A stretch of 64,000 nucleotides of DNA, from positions 38,830 through 102,829 of the forward strand of contig JAEXAI010000009.1 in NCBI GenBank assembly GCA_023394615.1, written 5' to 3'. The stretch is from Actinomycetes bacterium (GTDB taxonomy: Bacteria > Actinomycetota > Coriobacteriia > Coriobacteriales > Eggerthellaceae). Position numbers and translations under genes: made by a program. The first letter of the stretch is position 1. Each line of letters begins with the position of its first letter. The notes under the pieces are model-generated. The model was not told the origin of the DNA, made no database searches, and saw only the letters and a program-made list of their open reading frames with translations. Positions 35,655-44,540 of the stretch are shown here, piece after piece.

Positions 35655-36544
35655 TACCGCTCACCTGCCTCTTTGTCGATGTGCTTGATTACCTCACCGG
35701 TATCCACATCGATGACGTCGTGCTTCTTCTCGTCGTAGCGCATCTCATCACGCTTGTAGCCGATGCCTGTGATAAATGACAAGCCCAAGCCCGCAACGAT
35801 GGCGACGGAGGCCACGCCCGTGAGGGGCTTCATGAAGCCAAGAGCATCCACAAAGCCGTTGGCCTGCGGATTCTTCGGATAAGAGTACTGCGAGATGGGG
35901 TACTTCAGCACGCAGATCACGTGCAGACCACCCATCTCATTTTCGCCGTAGATGCTGGCATCAGCATAGCCGCGAGCCTTCAGCGCCTCCACGCGCGCAT
36001 GCGCTTTCTCAAGCATCTTGTCGCGGTCGCCGAACTGCAGAGCGTCGGTTTGGCACGTTGAAACACACGCAGGTTTACGACCGTTGCGAACGCGATCTAT
36101 GCAACCGGTGCATTTGTTGATCTTGATGCCGCCACCCGTAACGCCCACGCCGGTGTGGCGCGGTACGTCGAAGGGGCAAGCGCTGCGGCAGTACTGGCAG
36201 CCGATGCACTTATCGCGATGGTAGGAAACCAAACCGGTTTCCTCGTCTTTGTACAGAGCGCCCGACGGGCACACGCTCACGCATGCGGCATTGGTGCAAT
36301 GCATGCATGCACGACGCCCAAATGCCCAATTCACACCATACTTTTTGCCATTATCTGCCTCGTTGAACGTCATGATCAGACGCGTGTTGGGCCCCAAATC
36401 GGCCGGGCACTGCAAAGAACCGGTGAACTCACCTGCATTCTTCGTCATAGGAGAAGGAAGCTCGTTCCAGCATTTGCATGCTACTTGGCAGCCTTTGCAG
36501 CCGGTGCACTTCGATGAATCGTAATAGATTGCCTGTTCAGTCAT
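35654..36544 (-). CDS. fdhB: Formate dehydrogenase iron-sulfur subunit
   Basis: A 296-residue ferredoxin-like subunit with four [4Fe-4S] motifs: CTGCKGCQVACKC, CMHCTNAACVSVCP, CIGCQYCRSACP, and the CTGCID...CVSTC set. A single C-terminal transmembrane helix (LTGVASVAIVAGLGLSFITG) anchors it, as in the beta subunit of formate dehydrogenase N. It wires the molybdenum subunit to the cytochrome. It starts 17 bp after fdhA. Confidence 0.93.
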   Translation of the reverse strand: MTEQAIYYDSSKCTGCKGCQVACKCWNELPSPMTKNAGEFTGSLQCPADLGPNTRLIMTFNEADNGKKYGVNWAFGRRACMHCTNAACVSVCPSGALYKDEETGLVSYHRDKCIGCQYCRSACPFDVPRHTGVGVTGGGIKINKCTGCIDRVRNGRKPACVSTCQTDALQFGDRDKMLEKAHARVEALKARGYADASIYGENEMGGLHVICVLKYPISQYSYPKNPQANGFVDALGFMKPLTGVASVAIVAGLGLSFITGIGYKRDEMRYDEKKHDVIDVDTGEVIKHIDKEAGER

Positions 36545-36561
36545 AGTTATCCTCCCCCTCT

Positions 36562-39500
36562 CTATGCTTTCTCAATGTCGACCAAGAAGGCTTTGTATTC
36601 CGGAATGAAACTGTTCGGATCGCCAACATTGGGCGTCAGGTCGTTTACCAAATCACCGGTTGCGTACTTGCCAGCCCAAGCCCAATGATGGACCAAACCG
36701 ATTTCGTGCACGGTCTCACCATTCACTTGGAATGGAACCAAACGGCCCGTGACCATGGCGTTCACTTTCACCGAACCGCGATTGTTGAACACTCGCACCA
36801 TGTCGCCGCTCTTGATGCCCTTTTCAGAAGCGAGCTGTTTTGAAATCTCAATGAACTGCTTTGGCTGAACCTCATTGAGTGCCGGGCAGGAGCGCGATTG
36901 CGAACCGCTCTGCCAATGCTCGGTAATCGAATAGGAAGTGGCCACGATCGGGTATTGGGACTTATCGCCCTTCAACACCGATTTATCGTTTGCGAACATG
37001 ATCAGAGGCGAGTTTTGACGCTTATTCAGCACATTGTTCGTGGGAGATTCGAACGGCTCATAGAACTCCGGCATAGGCATGTCCTTCATGCCGCTGCTCA
37101 ACAGGCATGCGTTCTGCTCCCAGCGCATCATGAACGCTTTATTGTTCGGTGCCACGGGCGTGGTCGAACCATCAGCGTTGGTCTTTGATGCCACGAAGTC
37201 GGGCACGTCGTTGGTGTTCCATTTTGTGCCGTCCCATTCAACCAGCATACGCTTGGAATTCCAGGGCTTACCCTGCATGTCGGCGGACGCACGGTTGTAG
37301 ATGATACGACGGTTCACCGGCCAAGCGTATCCCCAGTTGGGGAAAAGCCCCAGCCCATCGGGATCTTTCTTGCCGCGATTACCCACTGGCTGCTGCGCCG
37401 GATCAAGCGGCGCATCGTTGTTGTTGTAGAAGCCGCCATAAATCCACATGGCGTTGGCGGTGGAGCCGTCGGCTGCCAAGTTGGCGAAACTCTTCAGCAG
37501 CTTGCCTGTCTTGGTGTTGTAGCCGTTCAAGGCCCAAGCCACAGGGCGCGGATCCATCTTGCCGTCTACGTAGTAGTCCCATTTCGTGTTCAAAATAGGC
37601 TCGGGGCACTTGCCGCCTTCATCTTTGTACAGCTTGCAGATCCTTGTCCACAGCCTGTCGCAGATTTCGTAATCAGGCAGAGATTCGCCCACAGGGTCAA
37701 CGGCCTTGTAGCGCCATTGCAACTGACGGCCGGAATTAATGATGGTGCCTGACTTTTCGAAAATAAGCGCAGCAGGCAGATAATAGACCTCGGTGTTTAT
37801 CTTGGACGCATCCATGTCGGGCGCTTCCCAGAAACTTGCCGTCTCGGTAACCACCCAGTCGGCCACGACCAACCAGTCCAGATTCGCCATGGAGCCGCGA
37901 ACCGATTTACCGTTCGGAGCCGAATGCGCAGGGTTTTGGCCCCAAGCGAAGTATCCCTTCATCGTGCCTTCTGCCATGCGCTCAAATGTGCCCATGGTGG
38001 TGAAGTCAGCGCCGTTGGTGGGCACCTTCGGCAACCAGTCATAACCGTAATCGTTATCGACGGTGGCCTTTTCGCCGAACCATTCCTTCAAACCGGAAAC
38101 GAAGAACTTCGGCTTGTTGGTGTAATAACCATCAGCGTACGTTTCCTTCTCGCACCACGAACGAAGCGTAGGCGTGGTGGCCTCGGTAGGCCAATGCAGG
38201 TATCCAGGAAAATCGTAGACCAGCATGGCCATGTCAGTCGCACCCTGCACGTTCGGCTCGCCGCGCAGCGCATTCACGCCGCCGCCGGCTATGCCGGTGT
38301 TGCCCAAAAGCAACTGCACGATGCACATGATACGCGTGTTCTGCGATCCGTAATGATGCTGAGTCTGCCCCAGCGCATACAGGATGGTGCCCGATTTTTC
38401 GGGAGCGCCGGTAGAAGCGTAGAGCGCGTAAACCTGCTCGAGCGTTTCCTTGTCCATACCGCAGATTTCGCTGACCGTATCCAGCGTGTAGCGCGAGTAA
38501 TGCTGCTTCATCAGATTCAGGACGCATTGCTTGTCGGCCAGGGACGCGTCCTTCTTCGGCGTTTTCACCGTCGGGGGCGTAAATGCAGGCACGCCGTCTT
38601 GGGTGACCCAAGAATAGGTGGATGAGGTATCCCACTGCGAGGTGGACTCGATTTGATAGCCCCATGAAGAGGTGTCGTAGCTGTTCTTCTGCTCGTTCCA
38701 GCCCGAGAACAGACCGGTTTCCGCATCGAAGCTGTAGTTGGGGTCGACCAGATACGTGGCATTGGTGTAGTTCAGCACATATTCATGCTGCCACAAATCA
38801 TGCTCGAAGATGTAGTTGATCATGCCGCCGTAAAACGCGATGTCCGTGCCCGAACGAAGTGGACAATACAAATCAGAGTTCGCTGCAGAGCGCGTATAGC
38901 GCGGATCGACGACAATCCATTTTCCGCCCGCATCGAGTGCGCGATTGACCCACTTCATGCTGACAGGATGATTTTCCGCATTGTTAGAACCGCAGGTGAG
39001 GATCACATCTGCGTTCTTGAAGTCGCACCAATGCCCCGTCATGGAGCCGCGACCAAATGATGGTGCCAGACCGGCAACCGTTGAGCTGTGTCAAACTCGA
39101 GCTTGGTTGTCGATGGCGACGATGCCCAATGAGCGCATCATCTTCAAAATCAGATAATCCTCTTCGGTGTTCTGCTGAGATCCACCCAAAGAAGCAATGG
39201 CTTCGGTGCGGTTCACCGTTACGCCGTTTTTCGTTTCGATGAACGTTGCGTCGCGCGTTTCCTTCACGTGGCGCGCAATACCATCGATTGCCTCTTCCCA
39301 AGAAACATTTTCCCACTTCGATGACCCGGGGCGGCGTACCATCGGCGTAGTAGCGCGATTCGGGTTGAAAATAGGTTTGCCGGTTTCTTCGTCAATCACA
39401 TTGCGCAACTGATACATCGTAGCGCCCTTGGGGCACAGTCCGCCTTCGTTGATAGGATGATCGGAATCTCCTTCAACATTAATCAGTTCCCCGTCGCGTA

Positions 39501-39690
39501 CCGAGACAATCGACCCGCATCCGCCGGAACAATAGCAGCAGATGTTGGTGTACTCTTCAGTGTTGACCAGTTTCCAGCTATCGTCCTTTGTTAAGGCGAA
39601 AGCCGAAGACTCGCCGGAGAGTTCGTAGGCGATAGACCCGGCAAATGCCAGGGCTGTCGCTTTGAAGAAACTTCTTCGCGTCAGCTCCAT
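36562..39690 (-). CDS. fdhA: Selenocysteine formate dehydrogenase alpha subunit (Tat-exported)
   Basis: A 1042-residue molybdopterin oxidoreductase oxidising formate at the outer membrane face. The gene contains an in-frame TGA at 39091-39093 (residue 200) read as selenocysteine: the context NQARV-U-HSSTVAGLAPSFGRG is the classic FDH-N active site, and the frame continues without break on both sides. A twin-arginine signal (LTRRSFFKATALAFAG) starts the protein, followed by the [4Fe-4S] motif CCYCSGGCGS...GGLCPKGA. A SECIS-type hairpin lies just after the TGA. The ATG at 39690 follows AGAGGAAG. It heads the operon fdhA-fdhB-fdhI-fdhE; no selenocysteine machinery is in this window. Confidence 0.94.
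39055..39093 (-). promoter_or_regulatory. Bacterial SECIS element in fdhA
   Basis: The mRNA downstream of the TGA has the apical hairpin GGUUGCCGGUCUGGCACC (39079-39062): GGU-UGCC paired with GGCA-CC around a GGUCU loop. The GGUCU loop matches that recognised by SelB in E. coli fdhF. Confidence 0.78.
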
Positions 39691-39972
39691 TCTGTTCACT
39701 TCCTCTAGTGATTCCTCTTCCAACAGTTCTTTTTCCAAGAGTATCCGCACGCTGCAAAGCTTGGTCCTCTGGTTATCAGACGTTGCGCTTGCGAATAGTT
39801 GCAAGATTACTTGTGGGCGGACTGAAAACTTCTTAAGAGACGGCTTTTTTCGCGTTTCGGAATGTTTTTTGCGACAAATGGTGAATTTTTGTAGTAATTA
39901 ATTCAGCTTATCGACTCATTAGTTGGACAAATTCCTATTTTTGTGTATAGCAGTTTTTCTTGAATAAATCTA

Positions 39973-40000
39973 TTGCTAATACCCTATGGGGGTATATAAT
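39973..40000 (+). promoter_or_regulatory. csoR-copA promoter with CsoR operator
   Basis: -35-like TTGCTA (39973-39978) and a perfect -10 TATAAT (39995-40000) with a 16-base spacer. The spacer is filled by the palindrome ATACCC-TATGG-GGGTAT (39979-39995), the usual CsoR operator form. Copper-free CsoR should block polymerase here. Confidence 0.78.
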
Positions 40001-40033
40001 ACGAAAAAAAGCCCCTCAGAGGAGTGGTTGAAA

Positions 40034-40426
40034 ATGATGCAGAACGACACAGGCAAGCATGAGAACTCGTGCGACTTGGCAGCAACACCGAATCCCGATA
40101 ACACGTTGGACAAACATGCAAAGTCAACGTCTACAGGCTGCGCATGCCGCCACAAAGCCACACCGCGTAGCGACGAGCTTCAAGATGACCTGCAAAAACG
40201 ACTGAACCGCATCATCGGGCAGCTCAACGGCGTGAAGGCCATGCTTGACGATAACCGCTATTGTGGCGATGTGTTGACCCAGCTGGCCGCATCGCAAAGC
40301 GCCCTGCACAGTGTGTCGCAGATTATGCTGAAGAACCATCTGGAAACGTGTGTGGTCGAACAAATCGAGCAGGGCAACACCGAAGTACTAGAAGAGTTCA
40401 TGCAGCTGGTGCGCAAGTTCTCTTAA
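40034..40426 (+). CDS. csoR: Copper-sensing repressor CsoR
   Basis: A 130-residue helical repressor. The CsoR/RcnR core has the copper ligands Cys77 (NRYCGDVL), His102 and Cys106 (KNHLETCV). The core begins about residue 48 (ELQDDLQKRLNRIIGQLNGV); before it is an unusual ~45-residue tail with extra Cys and His (residues 9-40, including GCACRH). The start at 40034 has GAGGAG upstream; an upstream ATG at 39986 lies before the predicted transcript start and is excluded. It sits 59 bp before copA and represses the operon when copper is low. Confidence 0.91.
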   Translation: MMQNDTGKHENSCDLAATPNPDNTLDKHAKSTSTGCACRHKATPRSDELQDDLQKRLNRIIGQLNGVKAMLDDNRYCGDVLTQLAASQSALHSVSQIMLKNHLETCVVEQIEQGNTEVLEEFMQLVRKFS

Positions 40427-40485
40427 AGGGTGCAGCACATCGCCTCGGTTTTCCAACTTGAGATATAAAGCTATGGAGTCATGAT

Positions 40486-43098
40486 ATGGGTAAACAGACT
40501 TTCGATATAACCGGCATGACCTGTGCAGCATGCGCTGCGCGCGTGGAAAAGGCGGCCAGCAGCGTAGCGGGCGTGCAGTCGGCCAATGTGAACTTGCTGA
40601 AGAACAGCATGGAAGTGAATTTCGATGGAGGAGCGCCGAGCGCCGATGCTATCTGCGCTGCCGTTTCCAAATCAGGCTACGGCGCACAATCGCGCGATGC
40701 GGCCGCAGCCGCGCAAAACCCCGCAAGCGATCAGGCCCGCGCGACAAAGCGTGCAGCCGCCAATGAAAAACACCATCGCATGCGATTGATTGTGTCCCTC
40801 ATCTTCGCGGTGCCGCTCGCCTACCTTTCCATGGGTCACATGTTCGGCTGGCCCGAACCTATCTCCCCTGCCATGCCCGATCAGATTCTGGCCTTTGCAT
40901 TCACGCAGTTCCTTCTTCTGCTGCCGGTTTTCTTCATCAACTTCGAGTATTACCGCAAGGGATTTCCCGCGCTTTTTCGCGGCTCACCCAATATGGACTC
41001 GTTAATAGCGATAGGCTCAGCAGCCAGCATCACCTACGGCATCTACGGCATCTTCCGCATCGGATACTCGTTGGGCACAGGCGACATCGAAACCGCGCGC
41101 GCTCAATCCATGAACCTGTACTTCGATTCCGCTGCCATGATTTTGACGCTTATCACGCTGGGCAAATACTTCGAATCGCGCGCAAAGGGCAAAACCACCG
41201 GGGCAATCGAATCGTTAATGGACCTTTCCCCGAAAACAGCCGTTCTTTTGCGCAATGGTGCACAGATGGAAGTGCCGATTGAACAGGTCCATGTGGGGGA
41301 CCGTTTGGTGGTTGAAAATGGTACATCCGTGCCAGTGGACGGTATCGTTGTTGAAGGATTGGGCTCAGTAGACGAATCGGCTATCACTGGCGAGAGCATA
41401 CCTATAGCGAAAACCGTCGGCAGCAGCCTGACCGGTGCCACCATCTGCAACGACGGCTGGCTGCTGATGGAGGCGCAACATGTAGGCGCAGACACCACGC
41501 TGGCGCGCATCATCGCGCTTGTGGATGAGGCTACAAGCAGCAAAGCGCCTATCGAGCGCGTGGCCGACAAGATAAGCGGGGTGTTCGTACCCATAGTGAT
41601 CGGGATTGCGCTTCTGGTGTTCGCAGTGTGGATGCTGATGGGCGTCGGGTTCCAAACGGCGCTGAATTTTGGCATATCGGTGCTGGTCATCAGCTGCCCG
41701 TGCGCGTTAGGGCTTGCCACCCCTACGGCGGTTATGGTGGGTACAGGGCGTGGGGCTGCGCATGGCATTCTCATCAAGTCGGCTGAAGCATTGGAATCCG
41801 CACATGACATATCCGTTGCTGTATTCGACAAGACAGGCACCATCACCGAAGGCGTGCCGCGTGTCACCGACGTGATAACGCTTGGAAGCGCAAGCAAACA
41901 AGACCTGCTCCAGGCTGCTTCAACGGTTGAGCAACGTTCCGGCCATCCACTGGCGCAAGCCATTCGCGAGCATGCAAAAGAGAGCGGCATCGCGCCCGAT
42001 ACAGATGCGATTGACTCTTTCGAGCAGATACCCGGCGGCGGCGTTCGCATGAGCATGGGCACTACTGTGCTCGCAGCAGGAAATGCCCGCATGATGCAGG
42101 ATTGTAGTATCGCCGTGGACGATGCTGCTTTGCGCTTAGCCGAGGGATTGGCCGACCAGGGAAAAACGCCGCTGTTTTTCGCACGCGACAACACGCTTAT
42201 CGGCATCATCGCACTGGCAGACATCGCGAAACCCCAAAGCGCACAAGCGATGCAGGTCCTCCATTCCATGGGCATTGAAACTGTGATGCTGACCGGGGAC
42301 AACAAGCGCACGGCGCTGGCTATGCAGAAAAACGTCGGGATCGACAAGGCTATCGCAGAAGTGCTTCCCGAAGACAAGGAGCGCCACGTGCGCGATTTGC
42401 AGACGAGCGGATCTGTGGCCATGATAGGCGACGGCATCAATGACGCGCCGGCACTGGCCCGCGCGAATGTGGGAATTGCCGTGGGCGCTGGCACCGACGT
42501 GGCTATTGAGTCAGCGGATATCGTGTTGATGCGCAGCAATTTGCTGGACGTGGCTGCGGTCATACAGCTGAGCCGCGCCACCATGCGCAATATCAAACAG
42601 AACCTTTTTTGGGCGCTGTTCTACAACAGCATCTGTATCCCTGTCGCTGCCGGCGTGCTCAGTGGTATCAACATTACCATCAACCCTATGATTGCAGCCG
42701 CCGCCATGAGCATGAGCAGCATCTGCGTAGTTACTAACGCGCTGCGCCTGCGCACATGGAAGCCAAATTTCAGCACAGACGAGCCAATCTCGACGGGCAA
42801 ACCTACCGTTGGCGGCGAGCATCCCGCCGTGCCGGCGAGCACCAACACCATAGCCGATAATCTGGATTCAACATCGAGTGAAAGGAACACCAGTATGGAA
42901 AAGACGATTCATGTAGAGGGCATGATGTGCCCCCATTGCGTCGCGCACGTGAAAGAGGCCCTAGAAGCATTGCCCGGCGTGACGGCGGCGGACGTAAACC
43001 TTGACGAATCCCGTGCAACCGTGTCGCTTGCCGACGATGTCGCAAACGACACGCTCTGCCAAGCCATCGTCGATGCCGGTTATAAGGCCAGTATATAG
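40486..43098 (+). CDS. copA: Copper-exporting P1B-type ATPase with C-terminal CopZ-like domain
   Basis: An 870-residue membrane pump exporting Cu(I). Domains: N-terminal heavy-metal domain (GMTCAACAARVEK, residues ~9-21), eight transmembrane helices, the TGES-type actuator loop (ITGESIPIAK), the membrane CPC motif (Cys404-Pro-Cys406), phosphorylation Asp448 (FDKTGTITEG), hinge GDGINDAPALA and the M8 end MSMSSICVVTNALRL. An acidic linker then leads to a second metal domain (VEGMMCPHCVAHVKEAL, Cys815/Cys818). A C-terminal heavy-metal domain is unusual. An internal start in front of it is described separately. Preceded by csoR, followed by a strong hairpin. Confidence 0.95.
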   Translation: MGKQTFDITGMTCAACAARVEKAASSVAGVQSANVNLLKNSMEVNFDGGAPSADAICAAVSKSGYGAQSRDAAAAAQNPASDQARATKRAAANEKHHRMRLIVSLIFAVPLAYLSMGHMFGWPEPISPAMPDQILAFAFTQFLLLLPVFFINFEYYRKGFPALFRGSPNMDSLIAIGSAASITYGIYGIFRIGYSLGTGDIETARAQSMNLYFDSAAMILTLITLGKYFESRAKGKTTGAIESLMDLSPKTAVLLRNGAQMEVPIEQVHVGDRLVVENGTSVPVDGIVVEGLGSVDESAITGESIPIAKTVGSSLTGATICNDGWLLMEAQHVGADTTLARIIALVDEATSSKAPIERVADKISGVFVPIVIGIALLVFAVWMLMGVGFQTALNFGISVLVISCPCALGLATPTAVMVGTGRGAAHGILIKSAEALESAHDISVAVFDKTGTITEGVPRVTDVITLGSASKQDLLQAASTVEQRSGHPLAQAIREHAKESGIAPDTDAIDSFEQIPGGGVRMSMGTTVLAAGNARMMQDCSIAVDDAALRLAEGLADQGKTPLFFARDNTLIGIIALADIAKPQSAQAMQVLHSMGIETVMLTGDNKRTALAMQKNVGIDKAIAEVLPEDKERHVRDLQTSGSVAMIGDGINDAPALARANVGIAVGAGTDVAIESADIVLMRSNLLDVAAVIQLSRATMRNIKQNLFWALFYNSICIPVAAGVLSGINITINPMIAAAAMSMSSICVVTNALRLRTWKPNFSTDEPISTGKPTVGGEHPAVPASTNTIADNLDSTSSERNTSMEKTIHVEGMMCPHCVAHVKEALEALPGVTAADVNLDESRATVSLADDVANDTLCQAIVDAGYKASI
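42895..43098 (+). CDS. Possible internally initiated CopZ-like copper chaperone
   Basis: In-frame ATG (Met804 of CopA) preceded by a good GAAAGGAACACC ribosome site would give a free 67-residue heavy-metal domain (MEKTIHVEGMMCPHCVAHV...), the exact length and layout of CopZ. This may be a leftover of a once separate copZ gene whose upstream stop was lost, or a second product of the same mRNA. Expression as a separate protein is inferred, not shown. Confidence 0.42.
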   Translation: MEKTIHVEGMMCPHCVAHVKEALEALPGVTAADVNLDESRATVSLADDVANDTLCQAIVDAGYKASI

Positions 43099-43110
43099 AA
43101 GGCAAACGTC

Positions 43111-43157
43111 ATCGCCGCCCTGTGTCCCGTTTCATTTCCGGACTGCAGGGCGGCGAT
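43111..43157 (+). terminator. 12-bp hairpin after copA
   Basis: ATCGCCGCCCTG (43111-43122) is the exact complement of CAGGGCGGCGAT (43146-43157), 12 bp past the copA stop. Confidence 0.7.
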
Positions 43158-43185
43158 ATGCAGCGATTTTGATTGGATAATGCGA

Positions 43186-43203
43186 CAAGGGATTCGACCC
43201 TTG
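43186..43203 (-). terminator. Small hairpin after hom
   Basis: CAAGGG-ATTCGA-CCCTTG, 8 bp past the hom stop; on the + strand it is followed by GCGCTTTT. It resembles a tRNA T-arm by chance. Confidence 0.5.
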
Positions 43204-43211
43204 GCGCTTTT

Positions 43212-44501
43212 CTAGTCTTCGACGCGAATGACCGTGGGTTCTTGGTTGCCGGAGAGCACGCCGTCAAGCTCGCGGATTTCGGCGATTGACTCACGGATGC
43301 TCTTTTCTTTGGCAGTGTGGGTCACATACACCAAGTCGACGCAGCCGCAATCCTTTTTGCCGCGCTGCATAACCGAGTACACGCTTACGCCATGACGGGC
43401 GAACACTTCGGCGGTTGCTGCAAGCACGCCGCTGCGATCTTCCACGATAAAGCGCAGATAATACTTCGTAGCCAGGTTCTCCATGGGAACCAATGGCAGC
43501 TTGTCGGTGCATGTGCATCCGACCAAGGGCAACACATGCGCTTGCAGATGGCGCGAAACTTCCAGGACATCACCCATAACAGCGCTGGCAGCTGCACCCG
43601 AACCGGCGCCTTCGCCGAAAAACATGGTAGCTCCCACTGCATCGCCTACTGCATAAATTGCGTTGTACACGCCGTTTACCGAGGACAGGGGGTGAGACAA
43701 CGGCAACATAGTGGGATGCACACGCACATCAACGCCCTTATCGGTACGATTCGCAATAGCCAGAAGCTTTACGCAATAGCCCATTTCTTTGGCCATAATC
43801 AAATCGACCGGCATGATGGTACGAATACCTTCAGCATATACTTGGTCTAAAGTGACGCGCGAATTGAACGCGATAGATGCCAAAATGGCGATTTTCGCCG
43901 CAGCATCGAATCCGTCCACATCGGCCGTGGGATCCGCTTCGGCGAAGCCTTTTTCCTGAGCTTCTTTCAGTGCATCGTCGTAGCTCATGTTCTTTTCAGC
44001 CATGCTGCTGAGCATGTAATTTGTGGTGCCGTTGACAATGCCCATCACAGAGCTTATCTCATTGGCGATCAGGGAATGCTTCAGCGGATCGATAATGGGA
44101 ATGCCACCGCCCACGCTGGCCTCAAAAGCAATCTCGCATTCGTTTTTCTCAGCTGCATCCATCACTTCTTCGCCGTCACTCGCCATAAGCGCTTTGTTGG
44201 CAGTAACGACGCTTTTTCCCGCATTCAGCGCGCCAAGCACCACATCTTTAGCAATAGTGGTGCCGCCGATGACCTCGATTACGATATCGATGTCAGGATT
44301 CCCAATCACATCTTGGTAATCGAGTGTGAAGATGTCTTCCACACCGTGGGCTATAGCCTGTTCAGGATTGCGCGAGCACACCTGCACCAATTCGATGTCG
44401 ATGCCGTAGTGACGTTTGAAATCCTCTTTATGGTTCTTGATGATGTCGATGCAACCGCCGCCGACGGTTCCCGTCCCCACCAATCCAAGTTTTACGGACA
44501 T
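43212..44501 (-). CDS. hom: Homoserine dehydrogenase
   Basis: A 429-residue enzyme reducing aspartate semialdehyde to homoserine. N-terminal NAD(P) fold KLGLVGTGTVGGGCIDII; catalytic region GIVNGTTNYMLSSM and GFAEADPTADVDGFDAAAK; C-terminal ACT domain (RFIVEDRSGVLAATAEVFAR) for threonine feedback. Its product feeds the metA/metY route elsewhere in the window. It starts 39 bp after lysA and is the second gene of that operon; GAGAGGA precedes the ATG. Confidence 0.95.
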   Translation of the reverse strand: MSVKLGLVGTGTVGGGCIDIIKNHKEDFKRHYGIDIELVQVCSRNPEQAIAHGVEDIFTLDYQDVIGNPDIDIVIEVIGGTTIAKDVVLGALNAGKSVVTANKALMASDGEEVMDAAEKNECEIAFEASVGGGIPIIDPLKHSLIANEISSVMGIVNGTTNYMLSSMAEKNMSYDDALKEAQEKGFAEADPTADVDGFDAAAKIAILASIAFNSRVTLDQVYAEGIRTIMPVDLIMAKEMGYCVKLLAIANRTDKGVDVRVHPTMLPLSHPLSSVNGVYNAIYAVGDAVGATMFFGEGAGSGAAASAVMGDVLEVSRHLQAHVLPLVGCTCTDKLPLVPMENLATKYYLRFIVEDRSGVLAATAEVFARHGVSVYSVMQRGKKDCGCVDLVYVTHTAKEKSIRESIAEIRELDGVLSGNQEPTVIRVED

Positions 44502-44540
44502 ATTCGCAATCCTCTCTTCGCTTATACGTGAACTCGATTA

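Noticed and set aside
39040..39095. Apparent frame break splitting the formate dehydrogenase gene into two parts
   Set aside because: The break is a single in-frame TGA at the selenocysteine position with a SECIS hairpin, so it is one gene and not a pseudogene.
41103..42596. Long 497-codon open frame on the strand opposite copA
   Set aside because: It is a shadow of the copA frame with no ribosome site and no recognisable domain; copA itself is clear-cut.
43186..43203. tRNA T-arm-like sequence CAAGGGATTCGACCCTTG
   Set aside because: No acceptor, D or anticodon arms are nearby; it fits better as a small hairpin after hom.
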